Origin: Liolophura sinensis
Taxonomy: Eukaryota; Mollusca; Polyplacophora; Chitonida; Chitonidae
DNA length: 64,000 nt
Assembly: GCF_032854445.1 (NCBI RefSeq)
Contig: NC_088306.1
Span: 20,057,764-20,121,763 of the forward strand
Direction of reading: 5' to 3'
Part shown: positions 12,630 through 24,145 of the stretch, piece by piece
Position numbering within the stretch: the first letter of the stretch is position 1
Layout of the letters: each line of letters starts with the position of its first letter
Notes under the pieces: generated by a model
What the model saw: the letters and a program-made list of their open reading frames with translations, nothing else
Told to the model about the DNA's origin: nothing
Database searches by the model: none
Translations under genes and position numbers: made by a program

Positions 12630-13225
12630 CTGAGAACACCAAATGCAACTGTATGGCTTACAATAACCCGGAACAGCAAAGAACGGGTGTATTGTACAGC
12701 CTGGAACAGCAAGAGAATTTGTGTATTGTACAGCCTCTAAAAGCAAGCGCACGAGTGGCTTACACTCACATTTGGTATATTGTACAGCCTGGAACAGTAA
12801 GCGCACGGGTGGCTTACACTCACATTTGGTATATTGTACAGCCCAGAACAGCAAGCGCACGAGTGGCTTACACTCACATTTGGTATATTGTACAGCCTGG
12901 AACAGTAAGCGCACGAGTGGCTTACACTCACATTTGGTATATTGCACAGCCCAGAATAGCAAGCGCAGGAGTGGCTTACACTCACATTTGGTATATTGTG
13001 CAGCCCAGAATAGCAAGCGCACGCGTGGCTTACACTCACATTTGGTGCATTGTAAAACCAGGAGCTTCAGGAGAACGAAATTTTTGTACAGCGTGGAACA
13101 GCAAGTGCTCGGGTAGCTTACATTAACCATTGGTGTATTGTACAGCCAGTCACAGCTTGTTCACGGGTAGCTTACATTTACATTAACCACTGCTGTATTG
13201 TACAGCCTGTAACATCAATCGCATG
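12630..13225. repeat. 54-bp minisatellite, about 8-10 copies
   Basis: The unit has tacactcacatttggtatat, tgtacagcctggaacagtaa and gcgcacgagtggct. Central copies (12755-13050) are close to identical; flanking ones are divergent. A length divisible by three keeps frames open on both strands, but all translations are the same 18-residue repeat. Confidence 0.9.
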
Positions 13226-13855
13226 AGTGTCTTACATTATGTATTGGTGTATCAGATTGTGCCACTCCTTTTGGTATTTTCCCTCCTGATCTCCTCCGGG
13301 TCAGAAGAAGGTGCCTTGTCGTGTCACGGAGAAATTACAAGCTTTCTCTTTCTTTTGATGCCACTTAAAACCCTGTGTCAGTTTCTTTGGCAGTATCAAA
13401 ATCTAGATCTCTCGCGTATAAAGCGGCAGATCCGCCTGAATTTAGTGGTAACATCATCTCCATCATGAAAGACGGCAATTTTCCATCTAGCCTCCAGGGA
13501 TTTTAGCAGGGAAATTAAAGACAAGTTGATATCCAATGGAAATCTGGACATCCCACGTTTTACTTTGGATTTGCCAAAAGTTTTGAGACCATAAAAAGAA
13601 GAGTTCAAAAAAAAAATCGTAAGTTTAAGCACTTTCCAGTATTTCAATGCTTAAAAAAACGATGAACCTTTTCCCGCGCTATGGCGACTCGGGTCCAACC
13701 TGGTTTGATAATTGTGCTGTTGTGACACCAGCTTGGACACAGAAATGACACTTAAGAAGGTTTCGTGGACGACTTTTTTCAAACTACACCGAAATCATTC
13801 ATGACACAGCGGAGCCCTCGTCCTGACCCGTAGTGGTTTCTTTATCTGCAATTTT
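13226..13855. other. Intergenic, no feature seen
   Basis: No supported feature. Two overlapping short frames have no recognisable domain. Confidence 0.4.
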
Positions 13856-14114
13856 TATTATTTATTTATTTGATTGGTGTTTTACGCCGTATCCAAGAAC
13901 ATTTCACTTATACGACGGTGGCTAGCATTATGGTGGCATGAAACCATTCAGAGCCCGAGGGAAACACATGGCCATCCACGGTTGCTGTCAGACCTTCTCA
14001 CTCTCGACCGAAGAGAAAGCCAGCGTGAGCTGGACTTGAACTCACAGCGATCGTATTGGTAAGAGGCTCCTGAGTATAACTGCGCTACGCTAACACTAGG
14101 CCACGGAGGTCCCC
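13856..14114 (-). mobile_element. SINE family A, full-length
   Basis: All parts are present in reverse: tail (tttatttatttgattggtgt), centre (tagcattatggtggcatgaa), box B region (gagctggacttgaactcaca) and head end (aggccacggaggtcccc). Confidence 0.85.
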
Positions 14115-14625
14115 AGTTCTTTTACAATGCATAACTAACAGTTGTCCTTGAAACACCATCGGAAAACAGGGAGAGAACGATAAACTACACTGTTTAGGCC
14201 AGAATTTCATGTGGGGTGAAAAGTTTCCTTATCTTCCCATCATTAACCAATGAAATTCCGTAGAGAAATCAGCACATTAAACTATTAGGAAACGGCCTAA
14301 ATTTGTCATATTCTTAATTTATGTCATATTGGCCTTGTATTTTTAACTATCTTTAAAAACTTTCACTCATCATAAAAAAAAACCTTGGTTATAACCTTGG
14401 GGCTATGGTTACACAAACTGTTGGGATGATGACCGATGAAATAAACATGTGTCTCTGTGATTTCGTCCTGTAATGACGTCCTGTAATGTGTTTTCTCCAA
14501 GGTCGAACATTTAAGGAAATACCGGAAGATTTCCAAGATATCTGACAGTGCTCGCTAGGGTGGTATGTTCATCCCGGAAAGTGCGATGTCCTAACGTCTT
14601 CGATGCCACTTTATTCTTCAGTTAG

Positions 14626-14895
14626 CCGCCCCAATAGCGCAGCTGGCAGAGCGCCCCCCTCGGGAGCGGTAGATCCAGGGTCAATCCTGGGTCGAGTCAC
14701 AGCTAAGACCTTAATAGAAGAAGTTGCAACTTCCTCGCTTGGCTTTCAGTATGATGGGGATAGCTTAACGACTGTATAAGTATAATGGCTCGGGCAGGGC
14801 GGCTTACTTGCCTTCGGTTAGGCGACCCAGTGAACCAGCAATAGATAAAACAGCGGTGGAAATCCGTCCTGCAACAAGGAGGCACACTCACTCAT
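14626..14895 (+). mobile_element. SINE family B, near full-length
   Basis: The tRNA-like head is ccaatagcgcagctggcaga with a box B-like gggtcaatcctgg. The body has gttgcaacttcctcgcttgg, ataatggctcgggcagggcg and cttacttgccttcggtta, then cggtggaaatccgtcctgca. Usual copies end ...aaaaattgttgagtacgacg and ttaaacccc; this one is shortened there. Confidence 0.75.
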
Positions 14896-15236
14896 TCCGT
14901 GTTCCGTTGAACCGTTAATAAATGCAGAAAGTACTTAGTAGCCTCTCTTCGGAAAGACCATACCGTTAATGTTCCAATGGCATTCACAAAATGATTTTGA
15001 ACAGTTGTCGAAAATCAAATTTAGACATTTGTCAAAAATCTATTCTAAACATTGGTCAAAAGTCAATTTTAAGCACTTGTCGAAGTGTTAAGCTTTATAA
15101 TAAATAAAAGTCTCTACATCTGGGTTTGATTTTTGATTTTTTTTTAATTGTAAAAATGGATATCGGAAAGAATGATGTTATGCTGAATGAGCGAAAGATA
15201 ATGAGATATAAGTCTGAATGAAAACTGAGGACTGAG
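14896..15236. other. Intergenic with short internal repeats
   Basis: A degenerate unit around cattt/gtcaaaaatca (14995-15080) repeats three to four times. No gene seen. Confidence 0.4.
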
Positions 15237-15300
15237 TGCCTCGTATGAGTGCCTTGTATGAGTGCCTCGTATGAGTGCCTCGTATGAGTGCCTTGTAACA
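15237..15300. repeat. 13-bp tandem repeat, about 5 copies
   Basis: The unit is gagtgcctcgtat, alternating with the single-base variant gagtgccttgtat. Confidence 0.9.
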
Positions 15301-17589
15301 ACTGTGTATATTTTATATGAAAATACTGCAGAAAATGTATTGCTGAAAGACGAAACCACTCAATTAGAAATATCTTCATATCGGAGCCATTAATGTGTTT
15401 TTGCTACGCACGCCTTGCTGTTAATCAGAAATGAAAAAGGCTAGATTCTAAAAATGTGTCATGCACACGTATTCGCTCTTCATTTAAATGACTTTTCATG
15501 CCTTTTAAAAACAAAATTGATTCTGGATTTTACGGAGGCGTTTAAAGTGTTATTTTATACTTAATACCTTTTAAGCGTGTTCATTACTATAGAGCATGAT
15601 GTCTAATACAGTTTGATAACTATGAAGATTCTAAATACAACCTGACTTAGCTTAACACATCCAAACCATACATATACCAGTTATGTAACACTGTAGTTTG
15701 TGTATATTCAGGCGTTACAAGAATTCTTGACTGCAGTCCTTCGGCATACATATCCTTCTCCAGGAAATATTTGCATTACGTAACTTCTTTGTCGTTTTGC
15801 CCACTGTATTTAAAACAAAACTAAATACAAAGTTCGCCTGCACTTTATCCCATTGTCAGAATTATTGTCATTTGTTTAATTAGTGTGCTGAACTTTTGGC
15901 GCCATCTGGAAACTTAATTGCTCTTACATAAACCTATAATGACCGAAGGACAAACAGGGTAAGGTTTTTAAAACCACCACAAAGACAGCGAACTCGGGGT
16001 AGCCCAACACACTTTATGCTATGGTCAGGAAGACTTAATTGCAGACTCAAGAATGTTTAAACGATACAATGGAGATCGGTGCTGTAAGTGAAAAACCAAC
16101 GACAATTGGCAAGTTACTGACGAACTGGCCAACGTTTGACGTACGGATATGCACACAAAATCGTTGTGGGTCCGCTTATTGACACCAAAAACACTCAAAC
16201 AAAGACATCAAAAGAATCTACAAATTCCCTGTGCACGGCTGGGACTGAACCCGCGTGCCGTGTGGCTTTGAGAGCTATTAAAGGGCTAGCCCCTTAACCG
16301 CCTGTTCCAAACGTTCCCAGGAGAATGAAGCATGACCTTGACCGTTCTCGTTCAGCCCGTTGCCCTGATTCGTGCTAGTCTTTGTTTATAGGCACATGCT
16401 TGCCATATAAGGCGTTGTTTACCGGATTTCTAACAGATCACACTTTCGCATTTTTTTTCTTCTCTCCCTTTTAATTTGGTTTTGACATGATGAATCACCA
16501 GTCGTTGCTCTCATCGCGCTGAGGCTCATTGGAAACGAGCTCCTCTCTTGTTTTAGGTAAATCCTGTCGTAATTCAAAACGGTTATCTGTCAAGAGAGAA
16601 TCACCGCACAATCCCGGTCTGTGGCTATCAGACTGAATCTAGGAAATCAGATCACAAGGTGTCCTGTCTATCACAGAGGCTTTAAAACTACTGGTTGCCG
16701 TTCCAGCGAATAGCTGAGCGAAAAAATAAAACATCTCATACACACATCGTGATATAACATCTTCAATCAGGTTTTTAACGTACTCTCGCATGAGCAAACG
16801 CTCTTCAATACTTAACATTCAGATTTCATGCCCAAGAGATTTTGTTATCTGCTGCTCAATTATACATCTTTTTTTCTTCCTCGTACGTTTTTGAGTTAAT
16901 ATGACTTCCGGTCGCTTATTTTTGCTAGACTTGTTTTGTGTATATTGTCTGAGAGGGGATATGCGAAAGTTTAGATACGATCCAAGTTTTAATTCTTTCA
17001 CCATTTATTCCTCAAAGTCATTGAAAACATTGAAAAAAGTTGTCTTTTCCATTAATCTACTGCTACGGCAATAGTATAGAAGCCTCGACTACAATGTACC
17101 TCCCGGGTCAATAATCACACGACCAATTGCCAAAACAATGTTCCACGCAAACCAAGAAAGAATATGAATTAAGAAAATAGAACCGATTCCTGTAAAGAGA
17201 TGCGGTACACATGCTTCCATGAAGAAGCAGTTGAACTGAATCAGTATCCGTATGGTGTAGAAAGCAAGTTCATAAGTTGCCGTAAATCGGAATATGTATC
17301 TCAGTTGCGCTTTGATCTGTTCATGAATCCGGCGTGTGCATTCTTGTATTCAAAAAATACATTTTTTTTCGGATTAAATCGTAGTCAAACTGATTCCTCG
17401 GATCCGAGTGATGCTTTAACATAGGAAGTTTTGTGATAATAACAATAATTTGCATATTCTTCAGAGGGTATAAAGTGAATTTATGACTTAGAGCTGTTTT
17501 TCTCAATGGTCATTGGTTTTAAAGCGGTTTTCTAGTCGTAGAAATGCTTTATTGTGTTTTACTCTTGGAAGAATTCTCATGGCTTTTTC
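15301..17589. other. Intergenic with one tRNA-like segment
   Basis: On the minus strand, 16320-16235 contains ggcggttaaggggctagccc and the box B-like gggttcagtccc, probably a tRNA-derived SINE head. It does not fold convincingly as a true tRNA gene by eye. Nothing else supported. Confidence 0.35.
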
Positions 17590-17720
17590 ACATTTTTGCA
17601 GCTAAATGTTTCATTTGACACGAGTTTGATGCTACATTTGATACCAGGTCGATGCTACATTTGATACGAGTTCCATGCTACAGTTTATACGAGTTTCATG
17701 CAACATTTGATACCACTTAA
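17590..17720. repeat. Degenerate tandem repeat, unit about 24 bp
   Basis: The motif atgctacatttgatacgagt recurs about five times with substitutions. Confidence 0.75.
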
Positions 17721-18104
17721 ATGTTACATATTACATACCAGTAAATCCGCTATAAAGATGTTTTGCAAGCATAGAGATAGCTTCTTGTAAGGAAGGAATA
17801 GAGTATTCTTTATCAGCGGTCTCGTAGAGTTTTATATGACTGACAGCAGCCGTCACCGTTATATCAAATCCAGAACCTGTTTCTATTCCAATAGAATCCA
17901 TTTTTTTTCATACTAACGTTACAAAGGCCAAACAATGCATACCAACTACCGAGTACAGTGTGGTTTCATTCAGGGTTATCTGTCAGTGAGTTCGTGAAGG
18001 GTTTGAATTGTAGACAATAAAAGTATATGTAGATGAAGTACAGTAAGAGTTTTTCTAGCGTTATTTATGTGTGAAGCGCCGTGGGAGAATGAGACTGTAA
18101 ATCT

Positions 18105-18420
18105 CAACCAACAGACAAATAACGGAAAACCATCAGACAAATAACGGGAATTAGATGATAAATAATGGAAATCAGACAAATAACGTGATACCAACAGATA
18201 AAAAACAGGAAACAAAGAGACAAATAACGGAAAAACAACAGACAAGTGGCGAGAAACTAATACACACTTAATGCAAAACCAACAGACAAATAACAGAAAG
18301 CCAACAGACAAATAACGGGAAAACAACAGACAACTGGCGAGAAAATGGAAAACCAATTCACAAACAAACATGAAACCCTTAGACTAATGACGGGAAACAA
18401 ATAGACCAATGACGGGAAAA
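18105..18420. repeat. Degenerate tandem repeat, unit about 20-23 bp
   Basis: The motif accaacagacaaataacggg recurs more than ten times with indels. Confidence 0.8.
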
Positions 18421-18541
18421 TGACGGCGGATCACCTTTATACATAAGTTATGTAAAATGAAAAGTAATGATCTGTATTTTGTATGCCTACAAGATGAAAT
18501 TAACACACTGTTATTTCAAAACTTCATTTTCATTTCTGCAG

Positions 18542-18634
18542 TTTGATTTACTTCCAAATTGTCGTGATGACATTGTAGGAAGGTTTGCTTTGCCCTGGCT
18601 GCACGTCATTGACACCATAACCGCAGAGCCACAC
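18542..18634 (+). CDS. Orphan exon candidate (31 codons)
   Basis: The acceptor tcatttctgcag and donor gtatgt flank a 93-nt open frame in phase 0, FDLLPNCRDDIVGRFALPWL then HVIDTITAEPH. The base composition is less AT-rich than its surroundings. I do not recognise the product and see no partner exon, so it may be chance or a relic. Confidence 0.25.
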
Positions 18635-18888
18635 GTATGTCGCAGACAGTCGTTTTGCCTTTTCAAAAGCTAATTATATAATCACACAATTTAATTTGAA
18701 ATTTATGGTGGAACAAGGAACTTTAAAAATTACTCTACAAAATAGCAAATGTGATTAAAATGGCACAACATTTTTTTATTTATCTATTTATTTTGACCTG
18801 AAATAGATGTTACGCAATTTTCACTGTATGATAATGGTTGTTTTGTTGTACCGTAACGCAGGGTTCACTTGCGCTAAGCTACTTGTCT

Positions 18889-18907
18889 CCCCCCCCCCCC
18901 CCCCCCC
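18889..18907. repeat. Poly-C run (19)
   Basis: An uninterrupted run of 19 C. Such runs are prone to length error in sequencing and assembly. Confidence 0.95.
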
Positions 18908-18919
18908 TCCCTTGACGCC

Positions 18920-20727
18920 ACCCACTTCTACTCATTCGCTATAAATTCCTCCTTTACGACGTAAAAAAAAGTTGTTTCCATCTACAATCAACCGACGTTG
19001 AATACCATTATTCTTCGCAGGATTCGCAAATAATCGAAGCTGAATCCCTTGCGATTTGCTTTTACGCACCGGAAATCTCCTCAACTTATTACTTCACCAC
19101 TAAACCCCCGACTCCCTGGAGGCCATTAGATGACAGGCTTTCAGAACGATTGTGGCTTGTCCTGTGCTAACTGTCAGCTGCTCCGGGTCACCACCACCTT
19201 TACTCACAGACTCCGGTTTTACCGGACGATCCAGATGAAGACAGGAGTAGAAATCGAGCCCTTGTATAATATGTGTTTAAAGCATGAACGATTCAAGGGG
19301 TTTTGAAGAGATTACTGACGGGAGTCTGGTGGTCATTTTCTCTTTAATCATGGATCGACTGACGCCGGCTATAAAATACAGGCTTGTTTGCTTTATCTTG
19401 TGTGAATCTCTCTCTCACTGCTCTTCTCTGGAATTAATCGGGCTTCCCTTCAAGAAAAAAAAAACAGGTTGATGCCATCGACGTGTATGAGACTATAATG
19501 GACGATTGTTTCTCTATCCGGTCAGAGTTCATAGCAAAACTGGAAGCTCATGAATCGTAGCGTTTCCGGCATATTACCTCCATCATTCACAAATGAAACG
19601 GGGTGTTCATAATCCCTGAATCATGAACTACAGGATGTGACCTTTATAAAGCAGGTGGATAGGGAGGGGGGTGTTTGTGTTTCTCTTTCTACAAACAACC
19701 CACTACCTTTCCACATACAGCATAATTTAGGCAAGAAATACATACCCCAAGATATCAGGCTGAGAAGCGGGTGTACATAAATGTCAACATTTATTCCAGT
19801 TTAAGGATATTATAACTTATATTCCTTCAATGTAAATTTACGTGTTTACCTCTGATGCCATCTTGGGTGGCAGGAGTGAAATAAAGGCATGAGTGAATGT
19901 GGCAACTCATGATCAAAACATAAGCTTAAACCACACGACGATGTACTCCCCCCACCTCCCCATCACTCCTTCTATAAACTATGAATAGTAATTAGGTTGG
20001 ATTGATGAACCATAATTAGGGATTGTGCTTTCGATGGCGGTATGCTTACGTATAGGCTTACCTAACCAGTACCTCCTCAACTCACTTAGTCATATCAAAC
20101 TCCCAAATACCCGTTATCAGTGAGATGTCCTTTTGAATCATTTCAACGGTCCTCGAGCCTAGAACCCTTCAATGTCAGGTGGTCGCGGAAATGATTGCTG
20201 CTGGTTGGTTGAAAACGCACTGACGTCATCTTGCCTACTTAGTGCCTGGTTTATCGCCGCGTGTGGGCTTTACAATGGGACAATGCGAGGAAAATGGCCT
20301 CTAGCAACGCTTTAGAAATGGAGACTTTTAAAAGTCGGTCATCGGTTGAAATAATTCTGAAAAAAAATGTGTCATGAAGATGTCCATTGTGAAATAACCC
20401 GATTCCGAATTTGTTCAGAAGGTCGTTCATTATTTGTGAACTGGAGACATGTTTATTATAACTTTACACACGAATAAAACTTAAATCAATCAATTTATGT
20501 ATGCGTTTATGATTCCATACTTGAATAGGTGAGCGTACGGATAACTTACTAAGTGAAAAGTATAATTATATTAATTTATTTAGACTCTCTATATTTGTAC
20601 ATCACGCTATCATATAAATAGCGAGTGTAAAAGGAACTGCACTATGACTGAATTCAGTTAGGAATATGAACGTTGTCCTTGTTAATGGTGTGATTTTAAG
20701 AATATGCCACTTATGGGTTTTCACGCC
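18920..20727. other. Intergenic, no feature seen
   Basis: No supported exon, RNA gene or repeat family. Confidence 0.4.
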
Positions 20728-20743
20728 GGGGGGGGGGGGGGGG
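20728..20743. repeat. Poly-G run (16)
   Basis: An uninterrupted run of 16 G. Confidence 0.95.
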
Positions 20744-20825
20744 ATGCAAATTGCTACATTTAAGCATTTACATGAACAGCTAGAATAAAATCCTAACAGG
20801 TAAATTGGCACGAGGCCGGTTTTCA

Positions 20826-20885
20826 CAGGTTACGTGTGACAGTTTACCAACTTTTACCCTGTCGCCACTGCTCTTGTTTTATCCT
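20826..20885 (-). repeat. Dispersed ~55-bp motif (locus 2)
   Basis: The plus-strand ggttacgtgtgacagtttac matches, in reverse, the gtaaatggtcacacataac part of the motif, followed by the same kind of ccagaacag-like end. Confidence 0.45.
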
Positions 20886-21170
20886 ATGCTATAGTCTGTT
20901 ATATCCATGCAGAACGAGTACTTTTAAAGTACAAAATGTCGGTACTGGTACACTTATTAAAACTAATCAAGGGCCTCAGGTGCCATGTTCAAGAGGGGTT
21001 TTAAAGCAACGTACGAATCACACACACAAAGTGCGAGAACTTGATCCGGCACGTCACCTGTCAGCGCGTACATGGGTACGCAGCAGGGTTGGTGGGGGGG
21101 AGGTGGTGCTCATTTGCATTATTTACCTGGGCTGTTTCCAGACATATCACCGGCTTGTTACGTTCAGCTA

Positions 21171-21339
21171 GTATCACCTGTGTCATTGCCTTGATCGTTG
21201 CTGTGGTTACATTTTACCGCTTTGGCCCGGATACGAACGCTGACATCCATGGCAAACTAGAGATAAATAGTCATCGGTTGTTTAACGACAAGGAAGCTAC
21301 CCGAAACTTATTGCAAGCAGAACGGGTATTTGACGGTAC
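21171..21339 (+). CDS. Orphan exon candidate, APMAP/strictosidine-synthase-like N-terminus
   Basis: After the acceptor-like acgttcag the frame gives a membrane helix (SITCVIALIVAVVTF), then YRFGPDTNADI and NLLQAERVFDG, ending at gacg/gtacgg. A single N-terminal helix followed by L-x-x-AE-(R/K)-(L/V)-x-x-G is the start of adipocyte plasma-membrane-associated-protein-like enzymes. The next block (GPES) is not found downstream, so this is a weak call. Confidence 0.3.
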
Positions 21340-21799
21340 GGTGATTTCTCCTTTAAAAATTTAAAATGTAGCACGCGAGTACAAATTAGTTTAGATTTTA
21401 AAAAGTATTGTGCATTATTACCTGCATTGTATTTAATGGTAATTTGATCGCATTTGACGGTAAGGAATACTGGGTACGCTTGCGCAATGAGATCGTAGCT
21501 ACCATCGGTTGTAGACCCTAAGATTGAGCTTACAACTGATTGTAAAAATAAGTTGCGCCGCTTGCCCAAAGGAAACTAAATAATCATAGCATACTGAAGA
21601 GATATCTCACGGGAATGTAACATTGTGGACTCGCAAAACGGTGGGCAAATATAAACACAGGACCTCTGCTGATGCATAACAATTCATCAGATTCGAAATC
21701 TCATTATAAATCCCTTTCAGTGTTCTTGTTTCGACATCCAATTGCATAGTATACACTGCATTTTACTTACATTTCTAATTACTGTGACAAATAACCCTT

Positions 21800-23235
21800 A
21801 TGATATTGTTTTACAACAAGCAGGTCTTTCACATGAATAGTCAGGTTAGGAACTGCTACCAGTGGAGTGGAGACTGCCTCTTTTCGTGGCCGCTTTGGGT
21901 CGGATTCTTCATAGCCAGAGATTATATGGTTTCCACGTTGTCTGCTCCTCGTTTGTGCGCTTGTATTTGCGCACGGCATTGCTACGATGGCCAGTGTTCT
22001 CACAAATGAGTTGCTCATCCACATCCTCCTGGTAGAGCCTCGTAACCGCGGTTGCTCTCAGAAAATGATTTGTTCGGAAACCAGGTATTCCTGAGCTGTG
22101 ACATATCCTAGCAACAGTGCAGCACAAAGGATGCAATCCAGTCGGTTGAGTAGAAAACCAAATGTTTGTTATGTTAACGGCCGTGGATAGAACGCGGTTG
22201 CAGCTGGTGAGCTGCAAGTATACAAGATATAAACATGTTAAACACACACGGTTTCATTTTATATTGAAGACTGGGGCTTATTTTCAAATATGGACTATGA
22301 GGAATAGATTATAGTAATGTCTAAAATTCGTTTTGTTTTCATGCGTTTTTACCGAACCGTACGCACAAATGATGTATCTTTTACAATGGAGAATGAATCG
22401 GATATAAAATAAACGGTGACTGAAATGCATATGTATTCCTTTTTCGATTATAAGCCTCAATGGGAATATTGTTTCAGTGTTAAATATGAACCTACTGGCG
22501 CTGTCTGTAGAATACACTTTTCAGGATTGGCCCTATTTTCGTAGGCACACACAGTTTTTCCGAGTTTGTCGTCTGTGGATTAGTCCTCCTGTGTTAGTTT
22601 TAGAGCAATCTTCAACATAGCGTAGATACTTCCCACCAGTGTCGTTTGTTAATAGTGTGATTTAACAGGAATTCCAACGAAGGCGATGTTCCTGACCAGC
22701 TCTCAAGGCAAAGTGAAGGACGTTTAAAAAATAACATTGTATCTACTAATTTCCTCGGAGTGTCTATTACAAGAACACGGCTGCCCTACAATCTATCCTC
22801 GTCTGCCAACGTCAACGGTTCAGCTTTCCTCCTTCGCTCAGTGACACCCTCCTGGACTCATTCTTTCATAACCTGTGTCTAGTGTGTTCTTCAGTTGAAG
22901 GAACGAAACATTCTGGAGTAATTTATAAGGTGTTCCGTCCATCTCTAAAGCAAGTTGGAGGCTGACTGCAATCGTATATAACGTCTTTGGCGGGTATTCG
23001 TTACCATTGGCTTCTTTCACTCCGCAAATGAAGCGGCAGACAGTAGAAAATTTCATCTTTTGTCATTTCACTCAATGTTGAGTGGATAATGCTGATTGTT
23101 TTGTACACTTTGGCGATAAGATTACGCTGAACTTGCCATTTCTCAAACAGGTCGGATGCCCACTTGCACTTGGATTTTGTGGAAGAAGCTAGACTGAAGA
23201 GAAAAAACCGATTACATCTTATACAAAACCATTCG
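21800..23235 (-). pseudogene. Decayed Crypton-like/KIAA1958-type tyrosine recombinase domain protein
   Basis: Three blocks on the minus strand can be read in order. Block 1 (23180-22838): SKCKWASDLFEKWQVQRN, then VKEANGNEYPPKTLYTI. Block 2 (22820-22680): KAEPLTLADEDRL, a stop, then VIDTPRKLVDTMLFF. Block 3 (22247-21909): TNHFLRATAVTRLYQEDVDE, QLICENTGHR and AVRKYKRT. The H-x-x-R, G-H-R and final Tyr positions are those of tyrosine-recombinase domains found in Crypton transposons and the QRICH1/ZMYM/KIAA1958 protein family (DUF3504). Stops and frameshifts show a pseudogene. The gap 22250-22680 has no clear match. Confidence 0.65.
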
Positions 23236-23239
23236 TGCA

Positions 23240-23695
23240 TTAATAGACAAGTGTTGTAAGGAGTGCCACTTGATTATGCAAGTTGTGTCACGGATTGTAA
23301 TACCATCATTTTGTGGGACTTGGTTCATGTCCATGGAAAGTGAACAAAAACAGCCGTCGCATACGATATACTTCTGTGTTTTATACCTCTAACGTGACAG
23401 TAATATAATGGAAGCGTCACAAAACCAGATTTTGTGTCTTTTAAACGAGCATACTTAAAGCAATATTTTAACAAATGATGTTCTGGTGAAATTATAAATC
23501 TGTTTAGATACAGCATATTCCTGCTCGACTCCAAACGATTTACAAATTTGCTGATTTAAAATCTTCACGCATTTTTCTATCTTAAACTATTGCATGTATA
23601 ATGTTCTACTCATACTAATAATGCATATAGGTTCGAATGCAGAACCATAATGTAAACTAGTTCTATAACTAATTATGTTACCCTGGGTAAATAAA
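23240..23695. other. Intergenic, no feature seen
   Basis: AT-rich, no supported feature beyond the decayed recombinase to its left. Confidence 0.4.
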
Positions 23696-23699
23696 GAAT

Positions 23700-23738
23700 C
23701 TATCTATCTGTATATCTATCTATCTATTTATCTATCTA
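23700..23738. repeat. (TATC)n microsatellite
   Basis: About nine imperfect TATC units. Confidence 0.9.
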
Positions 23739-23955
23739 AACCTTAAATGAAATAGGTTATCCCCTTACACAATTGTCCTTTTTCGTAATGTTAAATTTCG
23801 AAATGAAATTTTGCGCACAAAAGTTTGGGTATCCAGGGAATGACACAATGGAACGGCCCTCACGGAAACTCTACATAAAGTACTTAGCTTTCATTCTGAA
23901 CCAACAAGGTATAAGTGGTGATGGAGTTTGTACGTTAAATATTTCCAATGACACT

Positions 23956-24145
23956 GGGTGGGGGGGGGGCTTACTTGCCTTCGGTAAGTCGTCTCAGTAA
24001 AGCAGCACTAAATAAAAGAGCGGTGGAAATCCATCCTGCAACAAGGAGGCACATTACACATACATGCACCCTAAGGATTCCTTCGTCGTCATATGACTGA
24101 AAAATTGTTGAGTACGACGTTAAACCCCTAGCACTTACTCACTCC
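23956..24145 (+). mobile_element. SINE family B, 5'-truncated
   Basis: The copy starts in the gggcttacttgccttcggta part and has the complete 3' end (gactgaaaaattgttgagta, cgacgttaaacccc). A run of 9-10 G replaces the usual gctcgggcag. Confidence 0.75.

Noticed and set aside
12567-13130. 187-codon minus-strand frame with YTKCECKP repeats
   Set aside because: A translation of the 54-bp minisatellite; not a Cys-rich secreted protein.
14626-14700. True tRNA gene at the head of SINE family B
   Set aside because: It has box A- and box B-like parts but is part of a repeated 270-bp element.
17200-17424. 74-codon frame as an exon
   Set aside because: No recognisable domain, and no good acceptor-donor pair.
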